Counted from the stretch's first letter, positions 1 to 9,030 are shown. The stretch: 48,841 nucleotides of DNA from a bacterium (GCA_022703485.1 JAKLDO010000011.1:1-48841), one strand, 5' to 3'. The notes: generated from the letters alone by a model not told the origin. Made by a program: numbers and translations.

Positions 1-83
1 CTTCTTAAACCGGTAAGCACTTTTATGATGTCCTTATCAATAAAACTTTTAATATTATCAAGCATATATTTTCTTTTTATCAT
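1..83 (-). CDS. AAA family ATPase, DUF4143-type, N-terminal fragment
   Basis: Only the first 27 codons are inside the window; the gene runs off the left edge. The translation begins MIKRKYMLDNIKSFID and reaches KVLTGLR at the edge. This matches the usual opening of AAA_14/DUF4143 ATPases, where the phrase 'IKVLTGLRR' directly precedes the Walker A loop. An AAAGGAGG ribosome binding site lies at 89-96, six bases before the ATG, and a plausible promoter is at 110-138. These proteins are ATPases of poorly defined cellular role, sometimes linked to toxin-antitoxin or mobile loci. The Walker motifs are outside the window, so the family call rests on the N-terminus only. Confidence 0.7.
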   Translation of the reverse strand, partial: MIKRKYMLDNIKSFIDKDIIKVLTGLR

Positions 84-109
84 AAAGGCCTCCTTTAGAA
101 GTGCGACTG

Positions 110-138
110 ATATTATCACAGTTATAACTTTCAGTCAA
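110..138 (-). promoter_or_regulatory. Predicted promoter for the left-edge ATPase gene
   Basis: On the minus strand, TTGACT (133-138) and TAATAT (110-115) are separated by 17 bases. The expected transcription start is near 103, about 20 bases before the ATG at 83. Bases 84-206 hold no gene. Confidence 0.5.
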
Positions 139-206
139 GGCGTAAATCATGCTTTTAAAAGTTATGTCTTTGTCGGGTCTGTTTTTGAGCGTTTGATTCA
201 GATATG

Positions 207-1892
207 CTATTTTTCCATACTGCCGGAAGGGACGATTATAAGGACATCTCGTGAGTCAAGAAGCGAAGTTTCATCACCGTAAACATCTATTCTTGCTTTA
301 AAAACAAGGGTTTTGTTCTTTTCAGGCTGGCAGAAATCATTCTCGAAATCTATGCTGAAAGTGACTTTTGTGCCGGGAAGGACTTTTATGAAAGTTGTTG
401 CATCCATTCCTTCGACATTTTCAGCCGGATCTGCCTGAAGAGGTGTCAAAGCTTTAATGAAATCAATGGATTCAAATGAGTTGCAGGTTCCGTCAACAGG
501 TTCTTTTCTTGTTGAGACATTCATCTGGACATGTTTCACGAGTTCAAGTACAGCCGTGACTATCTGGTCACTCATTCCGCTTCCGTCGCTGTCAATAGTA
601 TAGTTAAAATAGGCTCCGAGGCTGTCCTTTGAGCCCGTCCCTTCTGCCACCTCGTTAAAATCATTAAGAGAATCTCCGGAGTTTATTCCGATGAACTTGG
701 CATTTATGTTATTCATGGCAGTGATCGCTTCCGCTTTATGAATGACAGGATCTCCGCCTTGGGAATTGTAGTTGTTGTCTGTGAACTCTTCGTCACTTGC
801 CATAATGAAGATCGGAAGAGATCCCGGTCTGAAGCACATTCCTCCGTAACTTTCGCCGCCGCAGGCACTTCCGAAAATGCCGAGATTAGATCCATCGATA
901 TTTGCATTATACGGAAAGCCGTTCGCTGTTCTCCAGAGAGCAAGAGTGTGATATTCATCCGATCCGCCGCAGGAAGATATTGTATTTACTGCATTTTGTA
1001 TTTCAGCTGTGTCAAGAGTAATGTGCTGTTGAATAAAATAAGGCTGGTCTGTAAGAGTTCCGAATTTCACAAGCCCGAATCCGGTATTGGGTATCTGTGC
1101 TTTAACTCCTGTGACGATGACATTGTTAATTCCCTGTTTGAGATTATCGTGTTCTCCTTCCATTGAACCGGAAAGGTCAACAAGTATTGCAATGTCCGCC
1201 TGCTGAATGTCTGTCCTGAAATCAAGCTGGCGGTTTACAGTTATTTCCGGTTTGTAGGGAAGAATGACATAAAAAACATCCTCGGGTATCTTGTCAGCGT
1301 TACTGTTAGGGTCTGTTCCGTATGCTATTTCGGCAAGGTCATCAAAACCGTCGGCATCGCTATCCTTTGATTTAGGATTTGTGCCGAACTGCGATTCCTG
1401 AAAATCTGTGAGTCCGTCATTATCGGTATCAGGGCTGTACGGATTTGTCTGAGCGGTCTTTTCCTGAGAGTCGCTTACGCCGTCATCATCGGAGTCGGGG
1501 TCGAGACAGTTCTTTATACCGTCTCCGTCATTGTCGGCACAGGGAAATGAAGGACACTCGAAGCTGTTTAGATATCCGTCTTTATCAGCATCTCCGTTTC
1601 TGTCATAGCATGGATCGTCTTTATACGGGTCGTTGCCGGTGTTTCCGGTATCTGCCGTGTTTCCGGTATTGCCGGTATCGCCTGTGTCAGCAGTATCTCC
1701 GGTGTTGCCGGTATCGTCAAGAACTTCTCCTGTATTAGGATCGACACACTTGAATGTCTCAGGATCGCACTCGTAAGGATAAGGGCAGTCAAAGTTCGTC
1801 TGGCACTGTTTTTCAGCCTCCTCATCTTCGGCACACGAAACAGCAATGAACATGAGAATTAACATAACCGGGAAATAATAAAATAACTTCAT
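207..1892 (-). CDS. VWA-domain lipoprotein with TSP3-type calcium-binding repeats
   Basis: This 561-residue protein has a lipoprotein signal peptide with Cys at residue 20 (AVSC), so it is probably anchored in the outer membrane. A short Cys-rich segment (about 30-50) is followed by an Asp/Asn-Thr-Gly linker (about 61-90). Next come Asp-rich thrombospondin type 3-like repeats (about 92-200) of the form DxDxDGxxD, expected to bind calcium. A von Willebrand factor A domain starts near 230 with an intact MIDAS motif DLSGS (D239, S241, S243). Such proteins usually bind other proteins or surfaces. It follows the amylase gene after a 57-base gap and has its own likely promoter at 1926-1953. An AGGTG ribosome site precedes the ATG. 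Partner unknown. Confidence 0.85.
   Translation of the reverse strand: MKLFYYFPVMLILMFIAVSCAEDEEAEKQCQTNFDCPYPYECDPETFKCVDPNTGEVLDDTGNTGDTADTGDTGNTGNTADTGNTGNDPYKDDPCYDRNGDADKDGYLNSFECPSFPCADNDGDGIKNCLDPDSDDDGVSDSQEKTAQTNPYSPDTDNDGLTDFQESQFGTNPKSKDSDADGFDDLAEIAYGTDPNSNADKIPEDVFYVILPYKPEITVNRQLDFRTDIQQADIAILVDLSGSMEGEHDNLKQGINNVIVTGVKAQIPNTGFGLVKFGTLTDQPYFIQQHITLDTAEIQNAVNTISSCGGSDEYHTLALWRTANGFPYNANIDGSNLGIFGSACGGESYGGMCFRPGSLPIFIMASDEEFTDNNYNSQGGDPVIHKAEAITAMNNINAKFIGINSGDSLNDFNEVAEGTGSKDSLGAYFNYTIDSDGSGMSDQIVTAVLELVKHVQMNVSTRKEPVDGTCNSFESIDFIKALTPLQADPAENVEGMDATTFIKVLPGTKVTFSIDFENDFCQPEKNKTLVFKARIDVYGDETSLLDSRDVLIIVPSGSMEK
1623..1712 (-). repeat. Low-complexity Asp/Asn-Thr-Gly coding repeat
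   Basis: The gene encodes a run of three-residue units (GNT, GDT, ADT) at about residues 61-90, between the membrane anchor and the calcium-binding repeats. The 9-base DNA units are near-identical, so copy number could vary without a frameshift. It probably acts as a flexible spacer. Confidence 0.8.
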
Positions 1893-1925
1893 TTTTGCAC
1901 CTATTTAGCAGACCAACTGACAAAT

Positions 1926-1953
1926 ATTGTATTTTATTATGGAAAAAAATCAA
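1926..1953 (-). promoter_or_regulatory. Predicted promoter for the VWA lipoprotein
   Basis: Minus-strand TTGATT (1948-1953) and TACAAT (1926-1931) are 16 bases apart. Transcription would start near 1919, about 27 bases before the ATG. The -35 box overlaps the stop codon of the upstream amylase gene. Confidence 0.5.
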
Positions 1954-4900
1954 TCCTTTGGGGAGGAAAGCTCTTTAAGAAACTGTTCTGCGCTGTAACC
2001 TGACCTCGAAGCGGCATTGATAAGGTCCGATATCACAGTAAAACGGTATTTGAACTCTTTTTTCCTTTCTGAGACCTTTTCGATGTTTCTGAGAATTTCA
2101 AGCACCGATATCACGAAAAGTCCGGCAAGGAAATCTTCAAAGGCCTCCCTGTTGAACCATGTAACACCTTCATATTCGTTTATCTGGAGTATTTCCATCA
2201 TATTAGTATCGCTGAAAACCTCTTCCATCAGTTTTAGAGGAAGCACTTCCGGTTCATGGTGTCTCCACCAGTTCTGGTAATATATGAAAGCTCTTATGTG
2301 TTTTACGATTGACCTTGAATGGAACGAGGTCATTCCATCCTGCTCGAACAGTTCGGAAAAGACTCCTTCAAGCCCGTATTTTCTGAAAAGTCTGTTACTT
2401 TCGGGGCCGTCATTCACTTCCGACCTTATCATTGAAAGTCTTGCTCCGGCCGCAAAACCGAGCACCATGAAAAGATAATATCTGTTTGCCGAAAGATTTT
2501 TCTGGAGATAATTGTCGGCCTGAAGGTCATAGTCCTTCAGCTTATATCTGGGAAGATCGATCACGGCTATCAGGTCCCTTATGAAAAGATCGGAAATGTC
2601 CCTGTTTATCTCTTCCACACCTTCAAACCGTGAAAGTTCAGAAATGAAACTCTGATATCTGTCAGCAACGGAGCGGTAGAACTTTGAAACAGGATTTTTC
2701 TTTTTTTCATCCTTTCTTTCGCTTACAAATTTTTCAAAAGTATCCGGATTTACAAATTCTTTCATCAGATCATGAAGTTTTCTGTAACGGATTCTGTCAA
2801 GTTCGGGTTTCAGGTCGGCACAACCTTCACCGTTAAGTTTTTCACAAAGTTCAGCCCATGGTTCTTCAATGGAGTTCGCGACTTCCCTGAAATCACAGAA
2901 AACGAAATATTCATACGCATTCATTGTAACGAAAAATCCATGTTCGCTGATATCACGGCATCTTTTTATGTAGTGAAGTCCTGAAATGCAGTCTTTAAAT
3001 ATAACAAAATTATCCGAACATGATAGTCCCAGAGCATAATCCAGTTCTCTTCTTTCCATCATGCCGTTGATCTTGTTGAGGAATCCGGCCGAGGTCTTTA
3101 TCCAGCCGGCAGTTTCAGAATATTTATTGTGGTAGAAGACAAGCACTCTCTCGTTCCCTGAACCGTTCGAGTATGCAAACACATTTTCATCAACAGAGCC
3201 GTCCTCCAAATATAGATCGAAAAGATGAAAGTGCTCTACATGGGCAAAAAGTTTCCGTCTGTGCATCAACGGAAAGATGTCCTTCTCGTGTCTGCTTACA
3301 AGTCCCCAGTTGACAGATTCGTTCCAGTAGGCTTTTTTATATTCCATACCGTATTTTTCTGAAAAACCCTCCACCTGCCCGTGTCCGAACATTGGAAGTC
3401 CCGGCATTGTAACCATCGAAAGGGTCACACCGAAATACTTGTCTCCGTCACCGAACTGCTTCACGGCGGTCTCTTCATCAGGATTGTTCAGGAAATTCAC
3501 ATGTCTTTCAAGTATCTGCGGGTCGAACTCAAGTATGTTCTTTATCGACTGTCTGTATTTTGCATTGTCTTCGTTTTTCATGAAGTTCATGAATGCCGAA
3601 TTGTAGACGCGGTGCATTCCGAGCGTCCTTACAAAATAGCCCTCCATGAGCCAGAAAGCCTCTGCAAGAAGCAGTGTATCAGGAGCTTCAGAAGCGACCC
3701 TGTCAACGACCTCTCTCCAGAACTCTTTGGGAAAAAGATTGTTGAACTCCTCTTTTGTCATTCCGTGTTCAGCTCTTGATGCAATGTCACCTCCCTTTCC
3801 CGGTTCGGGGAACCAGAGTCGGTGATAATGCCTTTTTGCAAGCGTCATCGCAGCATCGAACCTTATTACAGGAAATGTCTTTGCAATGCCGATGATCGTG
3901 TTCATGACATGTTTGCGGACATCCTCTCTGAGGTAGTTCAGCTGAGCAGTATCGTTCCAAGGCATGCATGTTCCGTCATTTCCGTGATATACATAAAGAA
4001 CTTCCCCTGTTTTCCTGTCCACTCTTTTAAATGTCACGGCGGCATCCGTCTTGTCGAAATAATGGTCTTCAATGTATATTTCTATGTCAGGATCGCTTGA
4101 AAGGTTCTCTCCATTGTATGAATATCCGGGGAAAGGAGGTTCTTTAAGCGACAGAAACCATTCGGGATGTTCGTAAACCCATTTTGAATCTACCGCCATA
4201 TGGTTCGGGACCATGTCGCTTGCAAGTCTTATACCGAATTTCCATGCTCTTTCCTTGAGATTTTCAAGTGCCGCAGAGCCGCCGAGCTCTTTTGCTATCG
4301 AATAATCGAAAAGCGAGTATGCGGAAGCGACCGCATCAGGGTTTCCCGTCATCTGCTTTATCTGTTTTGAAGCACGGCTCCTTTCCCACAATCCGATAAG
4401 CCATAAAGCCGTAAACCCTCTTTGTGCAAGGGTTTTAAGCTCGTCGTTAGGGATCTGGTCAAGAGTTTTTATTTCACGGGCATAAGACCTTGAAAGCTGT
4501 TCAAGCCATACAAAAACATTTTTCGCTATCATTATCACCCGCGGCATCCATGAAGAATCTGTAGAAAAATTCTCAAACTCCTCGTCATAGTTCCAGTCGT
4601 TGGAAGCAAGGGATTCTTTTGTTATCATCTCGCCGCCGAAACTTCCCGGACCGAAGACGGGCCTGTGCTCCTCTTTTATTATGTCCATGGATGTGAGGAG
4701 TTTTTTAGAGAAGTCTCCCAGTATCTCAAAACCCCAGTTCTCTTTTATGAATCTGAGCTGACCGCTGAGTGAATCGGGGCTTGCCCGCATCGGGGCGCGA
4801 AGAAGGTCGATGAGAGAATGTTTAACACCTCCCGCGGAGATCCCTGTGCTGTCGCGGAAGTTCTTTTCTATCGCTTCAAATGCCGGAATATATGCTGTCG

Positions 4901-5483
4901 TTTCACTCAGTACGGTATCGCTGAAAAGTTCCCTGTAAGGTTCAAATGCGGGATTTTCGTTGGCAAGCCGGAGAAGTATCATCTCCTCGAATTCCATCAG
5001 TGCGCCTGTGGTTCCTTCAAATGAAGATGTCAGATGCTCCAGCGGGGTTTTTTCGGAATCATGAACGGGAAGAGGAGGAAATTCGGATGTAAAGACCTTA
5101 AGTGTATCAAAAAGTTTTTCCCCGCCGATCAGGTTTGCAACGGAAGAATATGTTTTCTGGAGGAACAGCGGGTCGATCGAATTTTTATAGATGTGAAAGA
5201 CATGGTGAAGTATTTCATCGATAAGTCCCATTGCATAGATATCGCCAGGTCTTGCATATCTGTTCGAATTCTCGGACTGGAACTGCAGATTCATTTTCGC
5301 GGCGAAATCACGGGCTGCCCCGAAATCGGCAAAGATTACATTGCCGGATGTTGAGAAAATGTCTCTGCGGAACGAATATCTTTTGCGGGAATCCCGACTT
5401 ACATGAAAGTGATAAACCGGAAAAATGCCGCATGAAGGAATTGCAGGCAAATTCCTTAAAGCAATGGGAAGTAATTTTTTCAT
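1950..5483 (-). CDS. Large alpha-amylase family (GH13) glycosidase
   Basis: This 1177-residue protein has a central GH13 barrel at about 345-760. The conserved regions are visible: DMVPNH (D423, H428), the nucleophile in VIRFDAAM (D543), the general acid in LLLAEAF (E608) and the transition-state Asp in NNPDEE (D669). It should therefore hydrolyse or transfer alpha-glucans. The first 340 and last 400 residues do not resemble standard amylase domains and make it about twice the usual size. No signal peptide is evident, so it is probably cytoplasmic and may act on storage glucan. The start lies 13 bases after the yqeY stop, so the two genes are co-transcribed. Substrate is not predictable. Confidence 0.85.
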   Translation of the reverse strand: MKKLLPIALRNLPAIPSCGIFPVYHFHVSRDSRKRYSFRRDIFSTSGNVIFADFGAARDFAAKMNLQFQSENSNRYARPGDIYAMGLIDEILHHVFHIYKNSIDPLFLQKTYSSVANLIGGEKLFDTLKVFTSEFPPLPVHDSEKTPLEHLTSSFEGTTGALMEFEEMILLRLANENPAFEPYRELFSDTVLSETTAYIPAFEAIEKNFRDSTGISAGGVKHSLIDLLRAPMRASPDSLSGQLRFIKENWGFEILGDFSKKLLTSMDIIKEEHRPVFGPGSFGGEMITKESLASNDWNYDEEFENFSTDSSWMPRVIMIAKNVFVWLEQLSRSYAREIKTLDQIPNDELKTLAQRGFTALWLIGLWERSRASKQIKQMTGNPDAVASAYSLFDYSIAKELGGSAALENLKERAWKFGIRLASDMVPNHMAVDSKWVYEHPEWFLSLKEPPFPGYSYNGENLSSDPDIEIYIEDHYFDKTDAAVTFKRVDRKTGEVLYVYHGNDGTCMPWNDTAQLNYLREDVRKHVMNTIIGIAKTFPVIRFDAAMTLAKRHYHRLWFPEPGKGGDIASRAEHGMTKEEFNNLFPKEFWREVVDRVASEAPDTLLLAEAFWLMEGYFVRTLGMHRVYNSAFMNFMKNEDNAKYRQSIKNILEFDPQILERHVNFLNNPDEETAVKQFGDGDKYFGVTLSMVTMPGLPMFGHGQVEGFSEKYGMEYKKAYWNESVNWGLVSRHEKDIFPLMHRRKLFAHVEHFHLFDLYLEDGSVDENVFAYSNGSGNERVLVFYHNKYSETAGWIKTSAGFLNKINGMMERRELDYALGLSCSDNFVIFKDCISGLHYIKRCRDISEHGFFVTMNAYEYFVFCDFREVANSIEEPWAELCEKLNGEGCADLKPELDRIRYRKLHDLMKEFVNPDTFEKFVSERKDEKKKNPVSKFYRSVADRYQSFISELSRFEGVEEINRDISDLFIRDLIAVIDLPRYKLKDYDLQADNYLQKNLSANRYYLFMVLGFAAGARLSMIRSEVNDGPESNRLFRKYGLEGVFSELFEQDGMTSFHSRSIVKHIRAFIYYQNWWRHHEPEVLPLKLMEEVFSDTNMMEILQINEYEGVTWFNREAFEDFLAGLFVISVLEILRNIEKVSERKKEFKYRFTVISDLINAASRSGYSAEQFLKELSSPKD

Positions 5484-5496
5484 AAAGGCCCCTGTC

Positions 5497-5934
5497 TTAT
5501 TTTGAAAGGCATTTTTTGACTATTTCGCTTGCCGCTTTTCCGTCGAACTGTCCGTCGTGAGACTTTTTGAGCTCGGCCATCACCGCCCCCATCATTTTGA
5601 CCGACTTTTCCGGGAGTTTTGCAACTATTCCGTCAACAACTTTTTCAAGTTCTTCAGCTGAAAGCTGTTTCGGAAGAAGCGCTTCAAGTATCTCCTTTTC
5701 CCGCAAAACTGAGTTCTTGTCTTTTCCGAGTTCGTCGAGTATTTTGATGTTTTCATTTACATTTTTGAGAAACTTCTTGATAATATTGAGCGTTTCGGCT
5801 TCCGTCGTCTCACGGTTCCCGTCATTTTTGCCGATCATTACAGCTTCTGCGACAAGGGTCGAGATAAGGTTGCTTTTGATGGTGTCCTTTTCAACCTTAG
5901 CCTTCATCATGATCTTCTTGAGTTCCTGGATCAT
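5497..5934 (-). CDS. yqeY: GatB/YqeY domain protein
   Basis: This 145-residue, highly charged helical protein matches the full length of the YqeY family. It begins with the typical helix (MIQELKKIMMKAKVEKD) followed by NLISTLVAE, and it carries a second helical half containing KMMGAVMAELKKSHDGQFDGKAAS. The family shares a fold with the C-terminal tRNA-binding domain of GatB, and a tRNA-related role is inferred. AGAGGTG precedes the ATG, and a strong predicted promoter sits at 5974-6001. It is the first gene of a two-gene operon with the amylase downstream. Confidence 0.9.
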   Translation of the reverse strand: MIQELKKIMMKAKVEKDTIKSNLISTLVAEAVMIGKNDGNRETTEAETLNIIKKFLKNVNENIKILDELGKDKNSVLREKEILEALLPKQLSAEELEKVVDGIVAKLPEKSVKMMGAVMAELKKSHDGQFDGKAASEIVKKCLSK

Positions 5935-5973
5935 TTTTCACCTCTGAATTAAAGAAATTCCGAATAACGGAAA

Positions 5974-6001
5974 ATTATATCCCTGCATTTATAAATATCA
6001 A
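5974..6001 (-). promoter_or_regulatory. Predicted promoter for yqeY and the amylase gene
   Basis: Minus-strand TTGATA (5996-6001) and a perfect TATAAT (5974-5979) are 16 bases apart. This is the best housekeeping-type promoter in the window. It diverges from the T4SS promoter at 6050. Confidence 0.65.
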
Positions 6002-6049
6002 ATAAGAACCGCCTTAAAAATAAAATTATTAAAATATGAAATAAAAATA

Positions 6050-6077
6050 TTGATAACACATAGTAGATAAATATTAT
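6050..6077 (+). promoter_or_regulatory. Predicted promoter of the T4SS locus
   Basis: TTGATA (6050-6055) and TATTAT (6072-6077) are 16 bases apart. The start site would be near 6084. A GGGAGG ribosome site (6094-6099) precedes the ATG at 6105 by five bases. Confidence 0.5.
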
Positions 6078-6104
6078 CTTTGAGACATGACGAGGGAGGT
6101 GTAA

Positions 6105-6989
6105 ATGATAAAAAAACTGTTTTTTGCCGTTTCTGCGGTTCTTTTTTATTCAAATGTGAATGCCCAGCTCATTGTGGCAAGTCCCGGGACCGATGCGCAG
6201 ATACAGAGTCAGACGCTTCTGATGTCGCAGCTCGCTTTTCAGGAGCAGATAAAGGAATATCAGTATTATCTTGAATATATTTCGCAATTTGTTGAGATAA
6301 TTGCGTCTGTCAGGAACACCACTTCAACAATAAGGGAAATTTCAAAAACCGGTTCTAAACTGAAAAACATGTCGGCGTCAGACTGGCTTGAAGAGGTGAC
6401 AGGCGAACTTGCTGATGTCATGCCGGGTTTCGAAGATATTAAAGATGAACTTACGGCGACGGGAAAGAAAATAGTGAAAGGCGGGTATCATGAATATGTT
6501 TCCAAATGGGATGCAAAAACAAGGAACTATCATGAGCAGCTTGTGAAAAACTATGAAAATCATGTAATGTTCCCGGAGCTTTATCCGTCATCTTCGAAAT
6601 TGAAGGAAGGTCTTGAAAAGTCTGAAAGCGCCCAGAAAATAGTTCATAAAGCATGGGTTGAATCAGGGCTTGAATATGAAATGAAAGATGATGTTGTAAG
6701 AAAGAATGTGTTCAAAAAATATTACGATGAGTATATGAAACAGGCGAGATCAAATGACAACATTGAAGCTCTGGGGCTTGCCAACATAATGCAGGCAGGT
6801 TACCTGAGCGCCGAAGCGCTTGAGCATCTGAAAAAGAATTCTGATATCACTGCGATCCGTGAGCAGTTTGAAAAGGATGCGCAGAGTTCATACAGAGAAA
6901 TGATAAGAAAACTGCTTGAAATGTCTGAAAAAAAAGATCCAGGACATAAAAAAGGAAGCGTCTTCGGTCTTGATGGCGGCAGAAAATGA
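6105..6989 (+). CDS. VirB5/TrbJ-like secreted T4SS component
   Basis: This 294-residue protein has a clear signal peptide (MIKKLFFAVSAVLFYSNVNA, cleavage near residue 20). The mature part is almost all predicted helix and begins with the Gln-rich stretch typical of VirB5/TrbJ proteins (QSQTLLMSQLAFQEQIKEYQ). VirB5-type proteins localise to the periplasm and pilus tip and help pilus assembly and target contact. The assignment rests on general architecture and on the downstream VirB1-VirB10 genes. The stop overlaps the start of the AlbA/HATPase gene by four bases (ATGA). It is the first gene after the predicted operon promoter. Confidence 0.6.
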   Translation: MIKKLFFAVSAVLFYSNVNAQLIVASPGTDAQIQSQTLLMSQLAFQEQIKEYQYYLEYISQFVEIIASVRNTTSTIREISKTGSKLKNMSASDWLEEVTGELADVMPGFEDIKDELTATGKKIVKGGYHEYVSKWDAKTRNYHEQLVKNYENHVMFPELYPSSSKLKEGLEKSESAQKIVHKAWVESGLEYEMKDDVVRKNVFKKYYDEYMKQARSNDNIEALGLANIMQAGYLSAEALEHLKKNSDITAIREQFEKDAQSSYREMIRKLLEMSEKKDPGHKKGSVFGLDGGRK

Positions 6990-8434
6990 CTCAAAATAGT
7001 TTTTCTCCCTTATCTCTAAATGAATTGAAAATGATCTTGGAAAAAGGTGAAGGATATCGCATAGAATTCAAAGAAAAACTTGGTTCCGGAATAGATAAAG
7101 AGATGATTGCTTTTGCCAATGCTTCGGGTGGCAGGATTTTGGTGGGTGTTGCTGACTCAGGGATAATAAAAGGTCTTAAAATCACTAATAATTTAAAAAG
7201 TCAAATTCAAGATCTGGCAAACAACTGTGAGCCAGCAGTAATAATTACAATGGAAGAGTTCAAGAATATTCTTATCATAAATGTCTTTGAAGGAATAGAC
7301 AAGCCTTATAAATGTTCCTCTGGTTTTTACAATCGTGTCGGACCAAATTCCCAGAAAATGAGCCGGAATGATATTATTGATTTTGTAAAAACAGAAGGAA
7401 GGGTCAGATTTGATGAAATAGTTTGCAGAAAATTTGAATATGAAGAGCATTTTGATGAAAAAAAATTGAATAAGTTTCTTAAAATTGCAGGGATCTCTAA
7501 AGTTCTTGAAAATGAACTAATTCTGAAAAATCTGGATGTTGCATCAGTTGATGAATTGAAAAAAATCGTAATTTATAATGCCGGCGCATTGTTTTTTTCG
7601 AGAAACCTTGATGATATTTATTTTCACACGACGGTGACATGTGCTCTTTTCAAAGGAAAAGAAAAACACACAGTCCTTGATAGGCGTAATTTTAATGAAG
7701 ATGTTGTGTCAAGCGTTGATTATGCAATGAACTTTTTGAAAAAATACATTGCTGTAAGGTACGAATTTAATGGAAAGCCGCAACGAATTGAAGTACCTGA
7801 AATACCTTATGAAGCTCTCAGAGAAGCAGTTGTTAATGCAATCGTTCACAGAGATTATTTTCAAAAAGGTGCTAATGTAATGATTGAAATATATGATGAC
7901 CGTATTGAAATTATAAGTCCGGGAGGACTTGTCAAAGGGTTGTCGCCGGAAGAGTTTGGCGAAAAAAGTGTTTTAAGAAATCCGAATATGGCCAACTTGT
8001 TTCAAAGAATAAATTACATAGAAAAAATGGGAACCGGGATAAAAAGGATGCAAAACATGGTGATTCGTGCTGGTCTTAAGCCAATAAAATTTGATTTTTC
8101 AGATTTGTTTGTAACGGCAACATTTTATAAAAACACTGTTGTGAATGAAGAAATTGTTGATTCAGGGGCCGAGTCGAGGGCCGAGTCGAGGGCCGAGTCG
8201 AGGGCCGAGTTGGAAATACTATCTGCTTTACTAAAATCAGAAATGTCAATGCAGGAAATTGCAAATGCCTTAAATTCCAATACGGTGACAGGATATTTAA
8301 AAAGATCCGTAAGAAATTTGCTGACAGATGAACTTGTTGAATATGTTTTATCAGAAAAGCCAAACAGCCGTTTGCAAAAATACCGATTAACAAAAAAAGG
8401 ATTTTACAGACTTAAAAAAAAGAGTATGAAATGA
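6986..8434 (+). CDS. AlbA_2/HATPase transcriptional regulator embedded in the T4SS operon
   Basis: This 482-residue protein begins with an AlbA_2 (Schlafen-like) domain at about 17-130, with the typical EFKE, FANASGGRILVGVAD and YNRVG segments. A GHKL-type ATPase domain follows at about 270-400, with EALREAVVNAIVHRDY, GGL and MGTGIKRM motifs. A fourfold ESRA repeat (about 394-408) links it to a likely winged-helix domain at the C-terminus. The family is usually annotated as ATP-dependent transcriptional regulators. Both ends overlap neighbours by four bases (ATGA), coupling it to the VirB5-like and VirB1-like genes. Its composition looks more AT-rich than that of its neighbours, which suggests later insertion. 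Confidence 0.85.
   Translation: MTQNSFSPLSLNELKMILEKGEGYRIEFKEKLGSGIDKEMIAFANASGGRILVGVADSGIIKGLKITNNLKSQIQDLANNCEPAVIITMEEFKNILIINVFEGIDKPYKCSSGFYNRVGPNSQKMSRNDIIDFVKTEGRVRFDEIVCRKFEYEEHFDEKKLNKFLKIAGISKVLENELILKNLDVASVDELKKIVIYNAGALFFSRNLDDIYFHTTVTCALFKGKEKHTVLDRRNFNEDVVSSVDYAMNFLKKYIAVRYEFNGKPQRIEVPEIPYEALREAVVNAIVHRDYFQKGANVMIEIYDDRIEIISPGGLVKGLSPEEFGEKSVLRNPNMANLFQRINYIEKMGTGIKRMQNMVIRAGLKPIKFDFSDLFVTATFYKNTVVNEEIVDSGAESRAESRAESRAELEILSALLKSEMSMQEIANALNSNTVTGYLKRSVRNLLTDELVEYVLSEKPNSRLQKYRLTKKGFYRLKKKSMK
8166..8210 (+). repeat. In-frame 12-base tandem repeat, 3.75 copies
   Basis: The unit GGGCCGAGTCGA is repeated almost perfectly and encodes ESRA units in the linker of the AlbA/HATPase regulator. 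It is conspicuously GC-rich within an AT-rich gene. A change of one unit keeps the reading frame. Confidence 0.95.
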
Positions 8435-8964
8435 TAGCAATATTGATTATCTGCGTTGCGCTTTCAAATATCGATGAAAATGCTGCCGTTAAAATTAACC
8501 AAAAATATTCCCAGCTTATAGAAAATTCGGTCGGAAAGTATCCTTATATCAATTCAGGCGGGAAAAAACTTAAGATATCTCCGGCACTTATAAAGGCGGT
8601 GATCTATCAGGAATCCCGCGGTAACGAGAATGCGCTGAGCCCGGCTGGAGCGAAAGGTCTGACGCAGATCATGCCGCAGACAGCAGAGATCCTGAAGTGT
8701 GATTACGGCAGGCTGAACCGTCCTGAACTTGCAATTGACTGCTCGGTGAAATTTCTGGCCGCGCTTCTCACCTATAATAAAGGCGATCTTATCAAAACCC
8801 TTTCGGGGTATAACGGCGGAACCCATTCAACAGAAACAAAGGCTACCGCGGCAGAAGGGCCTCTTGCCGGCCGTATCTATGACAATCCGGAAACAAAACA
8901 GTATGTTGCAAATGTCCTTAAATGGTATGAATGGTTTAAGGAGAGGCAGTCCGGAATAAAATAA
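8431..8964 (+). CDS. virB1: VirB1-like lytic transglycosylase (SLT domain)
   Basis: This 177-residue protein has a hydrophobic N-terminus and an SLT/goose-lysozyme domain at about 45-165. The catalytic Glu is E61 in YQESRGNENALSPAGAKG, and the family motifs GLTQIMPQTA and SGYNGG follow. Lytic transglycosylases cut peptidoglycan and open the wall for the secretion channel. The start overlaps the AlbA/HATPase stop in ATGA, so it is translationally coupled. It is named VirB1 because of its place in the T4SS locus; the domain alone would not separate it from other SLT enzymes. Confidence 0.85.
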   Translation: MIAILIICVALSNIDENAAVKINQKYSQLIENSVGKYPYINSGGKKLKISPALIKAVIYQESRGNENALSPAGAKGLTQIMPQTAEILKCDYGRLNRPELAIDCSVKFLAALLTYNKGDLIKTLSGYNGGTHSTETKATAAEGPLAGRIYDNPETKQYVANVLKWYEWFKERQSGIK

Positions 8965-8965
8965 C

Positions 8966-8993
8966 TTCAAAAAAAACAGTATATTAGTATAAT
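8966..8993 (+). promoter_or_regulatory. Predicted internal promoter for the LamG lipoprotein
   Basis: A perfect TATAAT (8988-8993) has a weak -35 match, TTCAAA (8966-8971), 16 bases upstream. It lies in the 66-base gap before the lipoprotein start, so this gene may be expressed apart from the T4SS operon. Confidence 0.4.
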
Positions 8994-9030
8994 TTCCTCC
9001 GTATCTGATATTTGTGTGTGGGGGAACAAA

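Noticed and set aside
9016..9030. GTG start for the LamG lipoprotein
   Set aside because: It overlaps the GGGGG ribosome site that serves the ATG at 9031, which begins a normal lipoprotein signal.
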